Positions 9,488 through 18,337 of a stretch of 64,000 nt of DNA are shown here, piece by piece (the stretch's first letter is position 1; the number at the start of each line of letters is the position of its first letter). The notes beneath the pieces are model-generated. The model worked only from the letters and a program-made list of their open reading frames with translations, was not told the DNA's origin and did not search any database. The DNA is from Mycobacterium sp. SMC-4 (GTDB lineage: Bacteria > Actinomycetota > Actinomycetes > Mycobacteriales > Mycobacteriaceae), in the NCBI RefSeq assembly GCF_025263265.1, contig NZ_CP079869.1, positions 4,712,001 to 4,776,000 of the forward strand, written 5' to 3'. Made by a program: the position numbers and the translations under genes.

Positions 9488-10114
9488 TCAACCACCCGCG
9501 CTCGGGGTAAGCGACCTGAGCTGCCGGTCGACGTAGGCGCGCATCTCGTCGTGGCCGAGGGTGACCCCGACGGCACTCTCGTTACACAGACTGCGCGCGA
9601 TCTGAGCAATCAGCATCGAGATCACCACCGGTGGATGCCCTTCCAGGTCAACACCATTGGCGCGCAACGCGACGGTGACCGCGGCGGTCTCGATATCCCG
9701 CACCCGTTCGGCGTAGGCGCGCAGCTCGACCCGGATCGCCTTGCGATGGTTGGCCAACGCCATGAACTCGGTGTTGAGACCGGTCCGACCCTCCTCGCTG
9801 TTGATCAGCCACAGCGCGCGTAGCGGATCGTCATTGGTCAGCGCGGTTCGCATGTGCTCCAGCGAGCTCTCCGCGCCGGTGCGCAGCACCTCGACGAACA
9901 GGTCGTCCATAGTCGGGAAGTAGTAGTAGACCAGCGCCTGTTTGACACCCGCTTCGGCGGCCACCCGGCGGGAGGTGGCCGCGGCATAACCCTCGTCGCG
10001 CATCACTTTTGCCGTCGCCTCGATCAACCGCTGCCTCGCATTGACCTCACCGCCGCCGCGCGCATTCGATGCAGCCGGCATCAGCGCCACCTCACGCGAG
10101 ACGTCCTTGACCAT
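9488..10114 (-). CDS. TetR-family transcriptional regulator
   Basis: This is a 208-residue protein. The segment NARQRLIEATAKVMRDEGY followed by TSRRVAAEAGVKQALVYYYF is a textbook TetR helix-turn-helix, with the DLFVEVLR helix next. The effector domain is divergent. It is divergent from a P450 gene, with a perfect 16-bp palindrome in the 81-bp gap, and upstream of an SDR gene on its own strand. It most likely represses the P450, itself and perhaps the SDR. Ligand unknown. Confidence 0.9.
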   Translation of the reverse strand: MVKDVSREVALMPAASNARGGGEVNARQRLIEATAKVMRDEGYAAATSRRVAAEAGVKQALVYYYFPTMDDLFVEVLRTGAESSLEHMRTALTNDDPLRALWLINSEEGRTGLNTEFMALANHRKAIRVELRAYAERVRDIETAAVTVALRANGVDLEGHPPVVISMLIAQIARSLCNESAVGVTLGHDEMRAYVDRQLRSLTPSAGG

Positions 10115-10153
10115 GCGTCAGACACCGTGGTAAGCATGGCGCATCCTAGCAGT

Positions 10154-10169
10154 CTGATCGATCGATCAG
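10154..10169. promoter_or_regulatory. Perfect 16-bp palindrome, candidate TetR operator
   Basis: CTGATCGATCGATCAG is a perfect palindrome centred between the divergent tetR (start 10114) and P450 (start 10196) genes, the classic position of a TetR autoregulatory operator. A partial copy lies upstream of the SDR at 8573-9412. Confidence 0.65.
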
Positions 10170-10195
10170 GAAAAGCGAAAGGGGCGACTGTCCCG

Positions 10196-11473
10196 ATGAC
10201 CGACCTCGCATCGGCGGACTTCTTCTCCGACTACGCGCTGAGCCAGGATCCGTACGCCTACTGGGACTACTTGCGCGAGCAGAATCCGGTGTACCGCGAG
10301 CCGCACTACGGAGTCGTTGCTGTCACCGGGTATCAGGAGGTCCTGGCCGCATTCAAGGACCACGAGTCGTTCTCGGCGGTCAATGCGATCGGCGGGCCGT
10401 TCCCGCCGCTGCCGTTCACACCCGAGGGCGACGACATCACCGAGCAGATCGAGGCGCACCGCCATCTGTTCCCGATCCACGAACACATGGTGGTGATGGA
10501 CCCGCCGGCCCACGAGCGGGCGCGGTCGCTGCTGAACAAGTTGTTGACCCCGCGGCGGCTCAAGGAGAACGAGGACTTCATGTGGCAGCTGGTCGACAGC
10601 CAGATCGACCGCGTCATCGCAAACGGCCACTGCGAGTTCCTCTCCGAGTACGCCAGACCCTTTGCCACCTCGGCGATCATCGACCTGCTCGGGGTACCCG
10701 AGCAGGATCGGCCGGAGTTCCTGGCCGCGTTGGGCGCCGAGCAACCTGACGGTGCACGCGTCGGCGCCCTCGACGGCGCGCCGGTGGGGTCTGACCCGTT
10801 GCAGTACCTCGACGAAAAGTTCGCCGGTTACCTGGCCGAGCGCCGGCGTGAACCGCGCGGCGACGTGCTGTCGGGGATGGCTGCCGCGGTTTACCCCGAC
10901 GGCTCGACGCCCGAGCTCATCGAGGTCGTCAAGCCCGCGACGTTCCTGTTCGCCGCCGGCCAGGAAACCGTCACCAAACTGCTCAGCGCCGCCGTCATGA
11001 CGCTGGCCGAACACCCTGAGCAGCAACAGGTTCTGCGCACCCACCCGGAGCGCATTCCGACGTTCATCGAAGAGTCGCTGCGCATGCACTCCCCCACCAA
11101 GGTGGACTTCCGGCTGGTCCGCAAGAGCACCACGCTGGGCGGGGTGTACCTGCAGGCCGGCACGATCGTGATGTTGTGCCTCGGTGCGGCCAACCGGGAT
11201 CCGCGCAAGTTCGACAACCCGCACGAGTTCCACCCGGACCGCACGAACGTCCGGGAGCACATCGCGTTCGGTCGCGGCATCCACACCTGTGCAGGGGCGC
11301 CGCTGGCTCGGGTCGAGGGGCAGATCACCGTGCGCCGGTGGCTGGACCGCACCAAGGAGATCCACCTCGACGAATCAGCCCACGGCCCGGCCGGGGCACA
11401 TCACTTCGCCTATGACCCGACGTTCCTGCTGCGGGGACTCACCGAGCTGCGGATCGAGTTCACCGCTGGCTGA
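10196..11473 (+). CDS. Cytochrome P450, family not assigned
   Basis: This is 425 residues from the ATG at 10196. The I-helix motif is FAAGQETVTK, ExxR is in EESLRM, and the haem segment is FGRGIHTCAGAPLARVE with the axial cysteine. The Thr of the usual AGxxTT pair is displaced, giving Q-E-T-V-T, as in some terpene-type P450s. It is divergent from, and probably repressed by, the TetR encoded at 9488-10114. No ferredoxin is adjacent, so redox partners are encoded elsewhere. I cannot name the CYP family or substrate. Confidence 0.88.
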   Translation: MTDLASADFFSDYALSQDPYAYWDYLREQNPVYREPHYGVVAVTGYQEVLAAFKDHESFSAVNAIGGPFPPLPFTPEGDDITEQIEAHRHLFPIHEHMVVMDPPAHERARSLLNKLLTPRRLKENEDFMWQLVDSQIDRVIANGHCEFLSEYARPFATSAIIDLLGVPEQDRPEFLAALGAEQPDGARVGALDGAPVGSDPLQYLDEKFAGYLAERRREPRGDVLSGMAAAVYPDGSTPELIEVVKPATFLFAAGQETVTKLLSAAVMTLAEHPEQQQVLRTHPERIPTFIEESLRMHSPTKVDFRLVRKSTTLGGVYLQAGTIVMLCLGAANRDPRKFDNPHEFHPDRTNVREHIAFGRGIHTCAGAPLARVEGQITVRRWLDRTKEIHLDESAHGPAGAHHFAYDPTFLLRGLTELRIEFTAG

Positions 11474-11478
11474 GCCGG

Positions 11479-11670
11479 CTATTCAGGTGTGCGCCAGCGG
11501 CTCACGTAGGTTTCCCGATCCGCGCCGACGGCACGGCGGCGCGGGATCATCGCCTCTTCCCGTTTGACGACCGAGCGCATCGTCAAGGCGGTCAGCACCA
11601 CCATGAGGACGGCGGGCACAGCAGACAGCGGCGAGTTCAAGAGCAGCTGACTCAGTTCGTTGGTATCCAT
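11479..11670 (-). CDS. Small single-pass membrane protein, hypothetical
   Basis: This 63-residue frame has a hydrophobic stretch at about residues 16-32 ([16 protein letters not shown]) followed by a basic segment and the tail YVSRWRTPE. Composition fits a short inner-membrane protein. It converges on the P450 gene with a 5-bp gap and lies 66 bp from the HIT gene on the other strand. I do not recognise it. The in-frame ATG and plausible topology support it, but a chance frame is possible. Confidence 0.5.
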   Translation of the reverse strand: MDTNELSQLLLNSPLSAVPAVLMVVLTALTMRSVVKREEAMIPRRRAVGADRETYVSRWRTPE

Positions 11671-11735
11671 GTCAGGACTTCGTAGCGACGGCCCGGTTGG
11701 ATGGCGCCGGTTGGCGTGCTGGAATGCTCGATGGT

Positions 11736-12140
11736 ATGGCGACTGTCTTCACCAAGATCATCAACCGCGAACTGCCCGGACGATTCGTCTACGAGGACGA
11801 CGACATCGTCGCGTTTCTGACGATCCAGCCGATGACCCAGGGCCACACCCTGGTGGTGCCTCGCGCCGAAATCGACAACTGGCAGGACATCGAGCCCTCG
11901 GTCTTCGCCCGGGTCATGGAGGTGTCCCAGCTGATCGGCAAGGCCGTCTGCAAAGCCTTCGACACCGAACGGTCGGGCGTCATCATCGCCGGCCTGGAGG
12001 TGCCGCACCTGCACGTGCACGTCTTCCCGGCCCGCAACCTGTCGGACTTCGGGTTCGCCAACGTCGACCCGAACCCCTCGGCGGAGTCGCTGGACGACGC
12101 GCAGGCCCGGATCAAGTCCGCGCTAGCCGAACTGACCTGA
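11736..12140 (+). CDS. HIT-family nucleotide-binding hydrolase (Rv0759c-like)
   Basis: These 134 residues from the ATG at 11736 begin [20 protein letters not shown]. The histidine triad is visible as HLHVHVFP (HxHxHxx pattern), with the N-terminal CxxC of some HIT proteins absent. HIT proteins hydrolyse or transfer nucleoside monophosphates from AMP derivatives or dinucleotides. It converges on phoR with an 18-bp overlap, the arrangement of Rv0759c and phoR in M. tuberculosis. Substrate unknown. Confidence 0.93.
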   Translation: MATVFTKIINRELPGRFVYEDDDIVAFLTIQPMTQGHTLVVPRAEIDNWQDIEPSVFARVMEVSQLIGKAVCKAFDTERSGVIIAGLEVPHLHVHVFPARNLSDFGFANVDPNPSAESLDDAQARIKSALAELT

Positions 12141-13574
12141 GCCGACCGGGACCGACGTCGGCGAGGGGGAATCCTTGATGCGCGGCAGCGTCACCCGGAA
12201 GCTGCAGCCCTCACCCGGCGCAGTGGTCACGCTGACCTGGCCGCCGTGGGCCCACACCAGCGAGTCGACGATCGACAGTCCCAGCCCGGTGCCGCCGCTG
12301 GCCCGAGCCCGCGACGAGTCCGCACGGTAGAACCGCTCGAAAACCCGTTGCGCGTCGTCGGCGCTCATCCCGGGCCCCTCGTCGCAGACCTCGAGAATCG
12401 CGACGTCGTCCTCGGTGCCCACCCGCACCGTGACGGCTGCGGTCGCGGGTGTGTGCTGCAATGCGTTGGCCACCAGGTTGGACAGCACCTGCCGCAGCCG
12501 CGCTTCGTCGCCGAGCACCTCAGGAGTTCCGGGACCGTCGACCACGTCCATCCGGATCACCCTGGTCGGCGCGATGGACTGCGCATCGTGCACCGCGTCG
12601 GTGGCCAACGCCAGCAGGTCGACACGGTGCCGCTCGAGCGGACGCGCAGCGTCCAACCGGGCCAGCAGCAGCAGATCCTCCACCAGCAAACCCATTCGGC
12701 GCGACTCGCTTTCGATGCGACTCATCAGCATCTCGACGTCGCGCGCAGCACCCTGGCGGTACAACTCGGCGAACCCGCGGATGGTGGTCAACGGTGTGCG
12801 CAATTCGTGACTGGCATCGGTGATGAATCGCCGCATCCGGTCCTCAGAGGTCCGCGATTGCTGGGCCGAGGCTTCCGAGGACGCCAGCGCGCGCTGTATC
12901 TGGGCCAGCATGCCGTTGAGGGCCAACGACAAGCGCCCGACCTCGGTGCGGGGGTCACGTTCGGGAACGCGGCGGTCGAACTGTCCCGACGCGATCGCCG
13001 CGGCAGTCTGCTCGACCTCGGCCAGCGGTCGCAGACTGCGGTGCACCACCACGTAGCCGACGACACCGAGCACCAGCAGAACCGCTGCCCCGATCCCCAT
13101 CTGGGTGTAGACCAGCGAGCGCATCGTCGAGTCCACGTCGGCCAGGTCCATCGCCACGGTGGTCAGTTCGCCGCCGGGGCCGCGCACCGTCATCGCGCGC
13201 CAGTGCAGATCGGGGCGGTTCACCGATCCCACGGTGACCGGCTGACTGCCGACGTCGTCACCGGGAAGGTCGGGTTCGGCGGCCCGGTCGTTGATCGCGA
13301 TCCAGACCTGTCCGTCGTGGTCGACGGCGCGCACGTAGAAGTCCGACGGCGGCCGCGCCGGGTTCGGGTCTTCCAGCGGCGCGCGCGCCGCCTGCCGCGG
13401 CACCTGCGCCCAGCCCTGAGACGCGTCGAGCAGCGTGGCGTCGACCCGGTTCATCAGGCTGTGCTGCATGATCGTGGTCACCGCGACGCCGGAGGCCAGT
13501 AGTCCGCAGGCGACCAGCAGCAAAGTGGCGGCCACCAGAGCCACCCGCAGCGGCACACCCCGCCCCGGGCTCAC
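12123..13574 (-). CDS. phoR: Sensor histidine kinase PhoR
   Basis: This 483-residue protein has a GTG start overlapping the phoP stop. An N-terminal membrane segment (about residues 8-32) and a second one (about 157-177, [18 protein letters not shown]) bracket a periplasmic sensor domain of about 120 residues. A HAMP domain, the phospho-acceptor box [10 protein letters not shown] and the ATP-binding N, G1 (DEGPGM), F and G2 (GTGLGLSIV) boxes follow. With PhoP it should form the PhoPR system that controls acid-pH and lipid responses in mycobacteria. Gene order with HIT and PhoP supports the name. Confidence 0.95.
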   Translation of the reverse strand: MSPGRGVPLRVALVAATLLLVACGLLASGVAVTTIMQHSLMNRVDATLLDASQGWAQVPRQAARAPLEDPNPARPPSDFYVRAVDHDGQVWIAINDRAAEPDLPGDDVGSQPVTVGSVNRPDLHWRAMTVRGPGGELTTVAMDLADVDSTMRSLVYTQMGIGAAVLLVLGVVGYVVVHRSLRPLAEVEQTAAAIASGQFDRRVPERDPRTEVGRLSLALNGMLAQIQRALASSEASAQQSRTSEDRMRRFITDASHELRTPLTTIRGFAELYRQGAARDVEMLMSRIESESRRMGLLVEDLLLLARLDAARPLERHRVDLLALATDAVHDAQSIAPTRVIRMDVVDGPGTPEVLGDEARLRQVLSNLVANALQHTPATAAVTVRVGTEDDVAILEVCDEGPGMSADDAQRVFERFYRADSSRARASGGTGLGLSIVDSLVWAHGGQVSVTTAPGEGCSFRVTLPRIKDSPSPTSVPVGSGQFG

Positions 13575-14287
13575 CTCGGTTCGCGCAGCACGTAGCCGAC
13601 GCCACGCAGCGTGTGCAGCAGCCGCTTGTCCCCGGTGTCGATCTTTCGCCGCAGGTAGGACACGTAGGACTCGACGACGTTGACGTCACCGCCGAAGTCA
13701 TACCGCCACACATGGTCGAGGATCTTCGGCTTGGACAACACGGTGCCGGCGTTGACGATGAAGTAGCGCAGCAGCGTGAACTCTGTCGGCGACAAAGACA
13801 CCGGTTCGCCGGCCTTCCACACCTCGTGGGTGTCTTCGTCGAGTTCGATGTCGGCGAAGGTCAGCCGCGAGGTGCGCGGATCAGGACTGCGCAGGCCCGA
13901 ACGGCGCAGAATGACCCGCAGCCGGGCCACCACTTCTTCCAGGCTGAACGGTTTGGTCACGTAATCGTCGCCGCCCAGCGTCAGCCCGGCGATCTTGTCC
14001 TGCAGCGAATCGCGTGCGGTCAGGAACAACGCCGGCGCGTCGATGCCGTCGGCGCGCAGCCGACGCAGCAGTCCGAATCCGTCCATGCCGGGCATCATCA
14101 CGTCGAGGATGATCGCGTCGGGTCGTGCCTCGCGCGCCTTGTCCAACGCCTCGGGACCGCTGCTTGCGGTGTACACCTCGAAGCCCTGGAACTTCAGGCT
14201 CACCGACAGCAGCTCGACAATGTTGGCCTCGTCGTCGACGACAAGGACGCGGGCCTCGGGCACGTTGTCCGGAATCGGCATCGCCAT
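13571..14287 (-). CDS. phoP: Response regulator PhoP
   Basis: This is 238 residues from the ATG at 14287 (GGAGGA lies 13 bases upstream). The receiver domain carries the acidic pocket DDE and the phospho-acceptor in ILDVMMPGMDG, with the conserved Lys in YVTKPFSLEEV. The C-terminal winged helix of the OmpR class ends in [16 protein letters not shown]. The sequence is almost superimposable on M. tuberculosis PhoP as I remember it. It is coupled to phoR by an overlap. The first residues are the only part that differs markedly from the M. tuberculosis protein. Confidence 0.97.
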   Translation of the reverse strand: MAMPIPDNVPEARVLVVDDEANIVELLSVSLKFQGFEVYTASSGPEALDKAREARPDAIILDVMMPGMDGFGLLRRLRADGIDAPALFLTARDSLQDKIAGLTLGGDDYVTKPFSLEEVVARLRVILRRSGLRSPDPRTSRLTFADIELDEDTHEVWKAGEPVSLSPTEFTLLRYFIVNAGTVLSKPKILDHVWRYDFGGDVNVVESYVSYLRRKIDTGDKRLLHTLRGVGYVLREPR

Positions 14288-14382
14288 GGGGATCAGTGTC
14301 CTCCGGCCAGGTGGGTGAATGCTGGACATCAGCTGTGCAATTCCTGTGAGCCGGTCGCGGGAGTATCCATAGACTTGGTTCC

Positions 14383-15111
14383 ATGAACCTCGCCAAGTCG
14401 CTCACCGACCTCGCGTTCGCGCCGGTGCGCGTCGGGTTGGCCGTCGCCGATGCCGGCATCGGCATGGCCACCAGCGCCCTGGACGTCGCGCACCGGACGG
14501 TGGGTGAGAACGGCGGTGCGCAACGGCCGACCTCGCTCGCGCAGATGCTCGGCATGCAGGAGGCAGTCGAGCGGGCCAACCGGCTGGCTCGCCTGATGGA
14601 CGAGGACCAGCCGCTGGGACGCGCGCTGGCGCCGGACGGCCCGTTGGATCGGCTGCTCCGACCCGGCGGCGTGGTGGATCGGGTCACCGCTCCGGGCGGT
14701 GTGCTCGATCGGCTCACCGAGGAGGACGGCGGTTTGATGCGCGCCATCGAGCCCGGCGGTCTGGTCGATCAGCTACTCGAAGAGGAAGGCCTGGTTGACC
14801 GGCTGCTGGCCGAAGACGGGCTCGCCGACCGCCTCTTCGCCGAGGGTGGACTGATCGAGAAGCTCACCGCGCGCAACGGCCCGCTCGAGCAGCTCGCCGA
14901 CGTCGCCGACACGTTGAACCGGCTGGCGCCGGGCTTGGAGGCGCTGGAGCCGACGATCGAGGCGCTGCGCGAGGCGGTGATCGTGCTCAGCCAGGTGGTC
15001 AACCCGCTGAGTAACATCGCCGACCGGATTCCGCTGCCGGGCCGCCGGCTGCGCTCCCGCTCCAGCGCCAGGCCGGTGACGTCGCAGCGGATTGTCGACA
15101 GCGGCGAGTGA
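14383..15111 (+). CDS. Decapeptide-repeat protein (Rv0756c-like)
   Basis: This is a 242-residue protein without a signal peptide. Residues 71-180 form eleven exact 10-residue units with consensus L-L-x-P/E-G/D-G-L-V-D-R, in perfect register with no insertions. The N-terminal 70 residues are helical and the C-terminus ends in a basic Ser/Arg-rich tail. It is divergent from phoP across 95 bp, the position of Rv0756c in M. tuberculosis. Its function is unknown; the regular pattern suggests a solenoid or an amphipathic membrane-surface helix. Its stop is 1 bp from the HNH gene that begins the accessory island. Confidence 0.88.
   Translation: MNLAKSLTDLAFAPVRVGLAVADAGIGMATSALDVAHRTVGENGGAQRPTSLAQMLGMQEAVERANRLARLMDEDQPLGRALAPDGPLDRLLRPGGVVDRVTAPGGVLDRLTEEDGGLMRAIEPGGLVDQLLEEEGLVDRLLAEDGLADRLFAEGGLIEKLTARNGPLEQLADVADTLNRLAPGLEALEPTIEALREAVIVLSQVVNPLSNIADRIPLPGRRLRSRSSARPVTSQRIVDSGE
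14593..14922 (+). repeat. In-frame 30-bp repeat array encoding decapeptides
   Basis: Eleven consecutive 30-bp units encode the ten-residue repeats (L-L-x-P/E-x-G-L-V-D-R). The units are diverged at the DNA level, so this is an old, selected repeat and not a recent slippage array. Confidence 0.8.
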
Positions 15112-15112
15112 T

Positions 15113-15520
15113 TCAGTAGGACAAACCGTCGGCGTACCTCTGCCGCCGATAGTGGCGCCCGCGGCCTCGGTTCCTGGCCTTGTATGTCGGCAATTGACTG
15201 TCACAGTTGGAGCAGACCAATCGCAGATTCTGCCGAGAATTGTTGGTCGCGTCTCCATCGACGTGGTCGAGGATGAACGCCAGCTTGCTTCCGTTCCACT
15301 GGTCTCCGATGCCGCAGATCGCACAGCTCCCCCGCTGCTCCCTGTAGAGATAGTCGCGGACGAAGTGTCCGGCATGAGACATGCGGCCACATATCCCGGT
15401 GGCAAGCCACTGCTCCAACAGCAGCCGCCTTTGGTGCACCTGTTGGCATGCGTTGGTGCAGTACACCTTCGAACGCCGCTTCTCCATGACGATCCCGCAC
15501 CCGCGACAGGTCCTACCCAT
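15113..15520 (-). CDS. HNH endonuclease with N-terminal zinc-binding motif
   Basis: This is a 135-residue protein. An N-terminal Cys cluster (CRGCG, then CTNAC about 13 residues later) is followed by a central CAICG and the HNH core: LDHVDGDATNNSRQNLRLVC with His-Asn-Asn spacing, then CSNC. Such proteins are common in phages, mobile introns and islands and cut or nick DNA. It abuts the conserved gene on its left (1-bp gap) and is divergent from the AAA+ gene. It may be a nuclease effector of the island or a relic of its mobility. Confidence 0.85.
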   Translation of the reverse strand: MGRTCRGCGIVMEKRRSKVYCTNACQQVHQRRLLLEQWLATGICGRMSHAGHFVRDYLYREQRGSCAICGIGDQWNGSKLAFILDHVDGDATNNSRQNLRLVCSNCDSQLPTYKARNRGRGRHYRRQRYADGLSY

Positions 15521-15594
15521 AGGCGAAAGTTAACGGAAGACACCGACATTGATTACAATCAGAGCCGACACACAACATCCTGCTATCCGGCCAC

Positions 15595-18303
15595 ATGGAG
15601 AGTGCCGCCTCGATACACTATGTAATAGCCGCGCCGGGCGTTAGCAACCGTCTCCGGTGTACGGCAGGGGGGTTTGGGGTTTCTACGTTGGTCTCTCAGG
15701 CGCATCGGCTTCTGCATCAACAACAGCCAGGCTCGGTGGCTACGCCACGTATCTGGGTCCTGCACGGGCCGCCCGTTCTCGACCTCTATTTTCACAACCT
15801 CTATCACGGCAGCGTCACACTGCGTCGTACCATCGAACTATGGGGACTTGAGGATTGGGGCGGTGATCCGGCACCAATCACCGTGACGTTGACTAGCAGC
15901 AGTGATCTGGACTTCAGCGGCAACGCGGACCCCACCCACGCCCGTCAACGCTTCGAGGCGATGGGCACGCAACGAGCGGCGCCCCCAGGCCTGCAGCCAC
16001 GAACGCGTCGAGCGCGAGACAGCGGCGCGGCCTCCGACGAGGCCGAATCCGCGGCGGCCAGCGCGGCGGAAGGCGCACGATCATCGATTGGCAGCGGCCA
16101 GGGCCTCATCAATAGGATGCAGCAGGTCAGCGCCGCGCTGAGGTCGCAGAACGGTGACCGGATCGTCGTAATTGTCGACGACCTTTCTTACCAACTGCAG
16201 CGGCTGCAAATTCAGAACCAAGCCGACGCCGTGCTGCAGGCTCAGCAGATCCTCCGAGTCGAGTGGGTGACGGGGATCAGTCCACGCAATGCGCTCCTTT
16301 TCTTTACCGAGTTTCGGAGAAGCAATCTAGAGTCGCACCTTTCGCCCGACATCGACGGCGTGCGCTGGGGCGACCCACTCAAGGGTCCGAGTGAACACGA
16401 AGTCCGAGAGGCGCTACTTCGGCTGGCGCGAAGGAAAAGGTTCGAGGTCAGCACGCCCGCGGCGGTCGCGCGATCGCTTTCAGGACTGGGATCGCTTCGG
16501 ACAGCGCTCGGCCACGTGTCGCGCATTGTCGACAAAGGCGACGATGTAAACCTCGCGACTGTGTTGGATTTGCCGGAGATCGACCAGACAGCCGTCGAAC
16601 ACGTATTGGCCGAGCTGGAGGTTTTGATCGGACTGGACAACGTCAAAGCCAAGGCGCGCGAACTTCGCCGCCGCGCCGAGGAACGGCACAGAAGGCTCGC
16701 CGCCGGCGAACTACCCGAGGAGACGCTGCACATGGTCTTCACCGGCGCCCCCGGCACGGGGAAGACGTCGGTGGCGAAGATCTTCGCCAAACTGTATCAC
16801 GCCTTGGGATTGTTGCGTAGCGATCGGGTGAAAGTTGTTGCGCCGCACGATTTGAAGTCCTCCGTCGTGGGCAAGACCCGCGAGAATATGCAGCGGGCCG
16901 TGGAGGACGCGCTCGGCGGAGTGCTCTTCATCGACGAGGTCCACCAGTTCTCCATTCCTGGCGTGGGCGAGCAAGACGATACGAAATCGCGTGAGGCCGC
17001 GGAGGCGTTGGTGCCGTTGGTGTGGAACCATCGCACCGACCTGGTGGTCATCCTGGCCGGATACGCCCAAGAGATCAGCGGCTTCTTCAAACTAGATCCG
17101 GGATTGCCGCGGCGTTTCCCTGATGCCGGTAGGTTGACGTTCGCTGATTACACACCGGATCAATTGTGGGAAATCTTTCACCGCAGATTAACAGGTGCTC
17201 GCTGGCGCATCGACCCAGCGGCCGAGGCGCCGTTGCGTTCGCTTCTGGACCGACGAGCCAGACGTGCTGGATTCGGCAACGCCGGCGGGGTCGCCAATCT
17301 GGTGGACGAAGTGTTAGCGCAACATGCCGCCAATGAGGACCGGTCACGGCTGCTGACGCCAGCCGATGTACCGGATGCCATTGTTAGCCATCCCCTCGAA
17401 CTGCAACGCGCTCAGCGAGCATTGGACAGTCTCGTCGGAATCGCTCCGATTCGTCAGATGATTGACGAGATTGTGGCAGGACTGGCCTACGACATCGCTG
17501 AGGGCCGTCCGCCCGAGCCGTCAGGAATGAACTTGTTATTCGTGGGTCCACCAGGAACTGGGAAGACAACGGTTGCAAAGCTAATGAGCGGATTGCTGTA
17601 CGGACATGGCGCCATCCGAAGTGACCAATGTCTACCGGTGACCGGAACAGAACTGCAGGGCCAATTCAAGGGCCAGTCGGCTGCAAAGGTCGTGGACCTC
17701 ATGGAGAAATGCCGCAATGGGGTGTTGATCGTCGACGAGGCTTACAGCATGCATTCCGGAGGCCATGACTCGTACGGATCAGAAGTCATCAACACGTTGG
17801 TGGGCGAGTTGACAAAGCCGGAGAACGCCGAAACCGTTGTGATCCTTGCAGGCTACGAATCTCACATCGACGAGCTCGTGGGAAGGAACCCAGGGCTCGC
17901 GTCGCGCTTCGAAAAAAAGGTGAGGTTCGCAAATTACTCCCCGGATGACTGTGCCGAGATCGCACGGCGCGAGATGCAGCGCTTGAAGTACACGACCGGA
18001 GACGGGTTCCTCGAACGCCTTTCGGCCCTCGCGCAACAGGCAATGCTTGAGCAAGGTGAGCTATTCGGCAACGCACGATGGGTACGCAGCACGGTTAAAG
18101 CTGCCATTGACAAGATGAAGGTCCGAGTCATGACGTCGAACCAGCCACCGGAGGACCCCAAGAGAACAACAGTCGAGCTCGTCGACCTCGAGAACGTCGA
18201 CCTCGGCCGGATCGATGCCGTTCTCGCGCCTGTCCAGAGCCAATTTGGTGCAGACCAGCGTGAGGAAAACGTAGTCGTTGCAAACGCAGTGGTTAGGTCT
18301 TGA
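15595..18303 (+). CDS. Double AAA+ ATPase of CbxX/CfxQ (SpoVK) type
   Basis: This is up to 902 residues; the true start is uncertain because the ATG at 15595 has only a weak ribosome site. The N-terminal 340 residues are not an obvious known domain, apart from a NTPase-like strand IVVIVDDLS. Two CbxX-type AAA+ modules follow. The first has Walker A GAPGTGKT (384-391) and Walker B VLFIDE (443-448). The second has Walker A GPPGTGKT (651-658) and Walker B VLIVDE (710-715). Each has a PGLxxRF arginine-finger segment (DPGLPRRF and NPGLASRF). Related single-module proteins remodel Rubisco or act as EccA in ESX secretion. It leads the rightward run of island genes and is likely the motor of the system. 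Confidence 0.9.
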   Translation: MESAASIHYVIAAPGVSNRLRCTAGGFGVSTLVSQAHRLLHQQQPGSVATPRIWVLHGPPVLDLYFHNLYHGSVTLRRTIELWGLEDWGGDPAPITVTLTSSSDLDFSGNADPTHARQRFEAMGTQRAAPPGLQPRTRRARDSGAASDEAESAAASAAEGARSSIGSGQGLINRMQQVSAALRSQNGDRIVVIVDDLSYQLQRLQIQNQADAVLQAQQILRVEWVTGISPRNALLFFTEFRRSNLESHLSPDIDGVRWGDPLKGPSEHEVREALLRLARRKRFEVSTPAAVARSLSGLGSLRTALGHVSRIVDKGDDVNLATVLDLPEIDQTAVEHVLAELEVLIGLDNVKAKARELRRRAEERHRRLAAGELPEETLHMVFTGAPGTGKTSVAKIFAKLYHALGLLRSDRVKVVAPHDLKSSVVGKTRENMQRAVEDALGGVLFIDEVHQFSIPGVGEQDDTKSREAAEALVPLVWNHRTDLVVILAGYAQEISGFFKLDPGLPRRFPDAGRLTFADYTPDQLWEIFHRRLTGARWRIDPAAEAPLRSLLDRRARRAGFGNAGGVANLVDEVLAQHAANEDRSRLLTPADVPDAIVSHPLELQRAQRALDSLVGIAPIRQMIDEIVAGLAYDIAEGRPPEPSGMNLLFVGPPGTGKTTVAKLMSGLLYGHGAIRSDQCLPVTGTELQGQFKGQSAAKVVDLMEKCRNGVLIVDEAYSMHSGGHDSYGSEVINTLVGELTKPENAETVVILAGYESHIDELVGRNPGLASRFEKKVRFANYSPDDCAEIARREMQRLKYTTGDGFLERLSALAQQAMLEQGELFGNARWVRSTVKAAIDKMKVRVMTSNQPPEDPKRTTVELVDLENVDLGRIDAVLAPVQSQFGADQREENVVVANAVVRS

Positions 18304-18337
18304 TCGGTGGGGAATGTCGCGACATGAAGGAGCACAC

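Noticed and set aside
9854..10195. Upstream extension of the third P450 by 114 codons
   Set aside because: It runs through the divergent tetR gene and the palindrome; the ATG at 10196 gives a normal P450 N-terminus.
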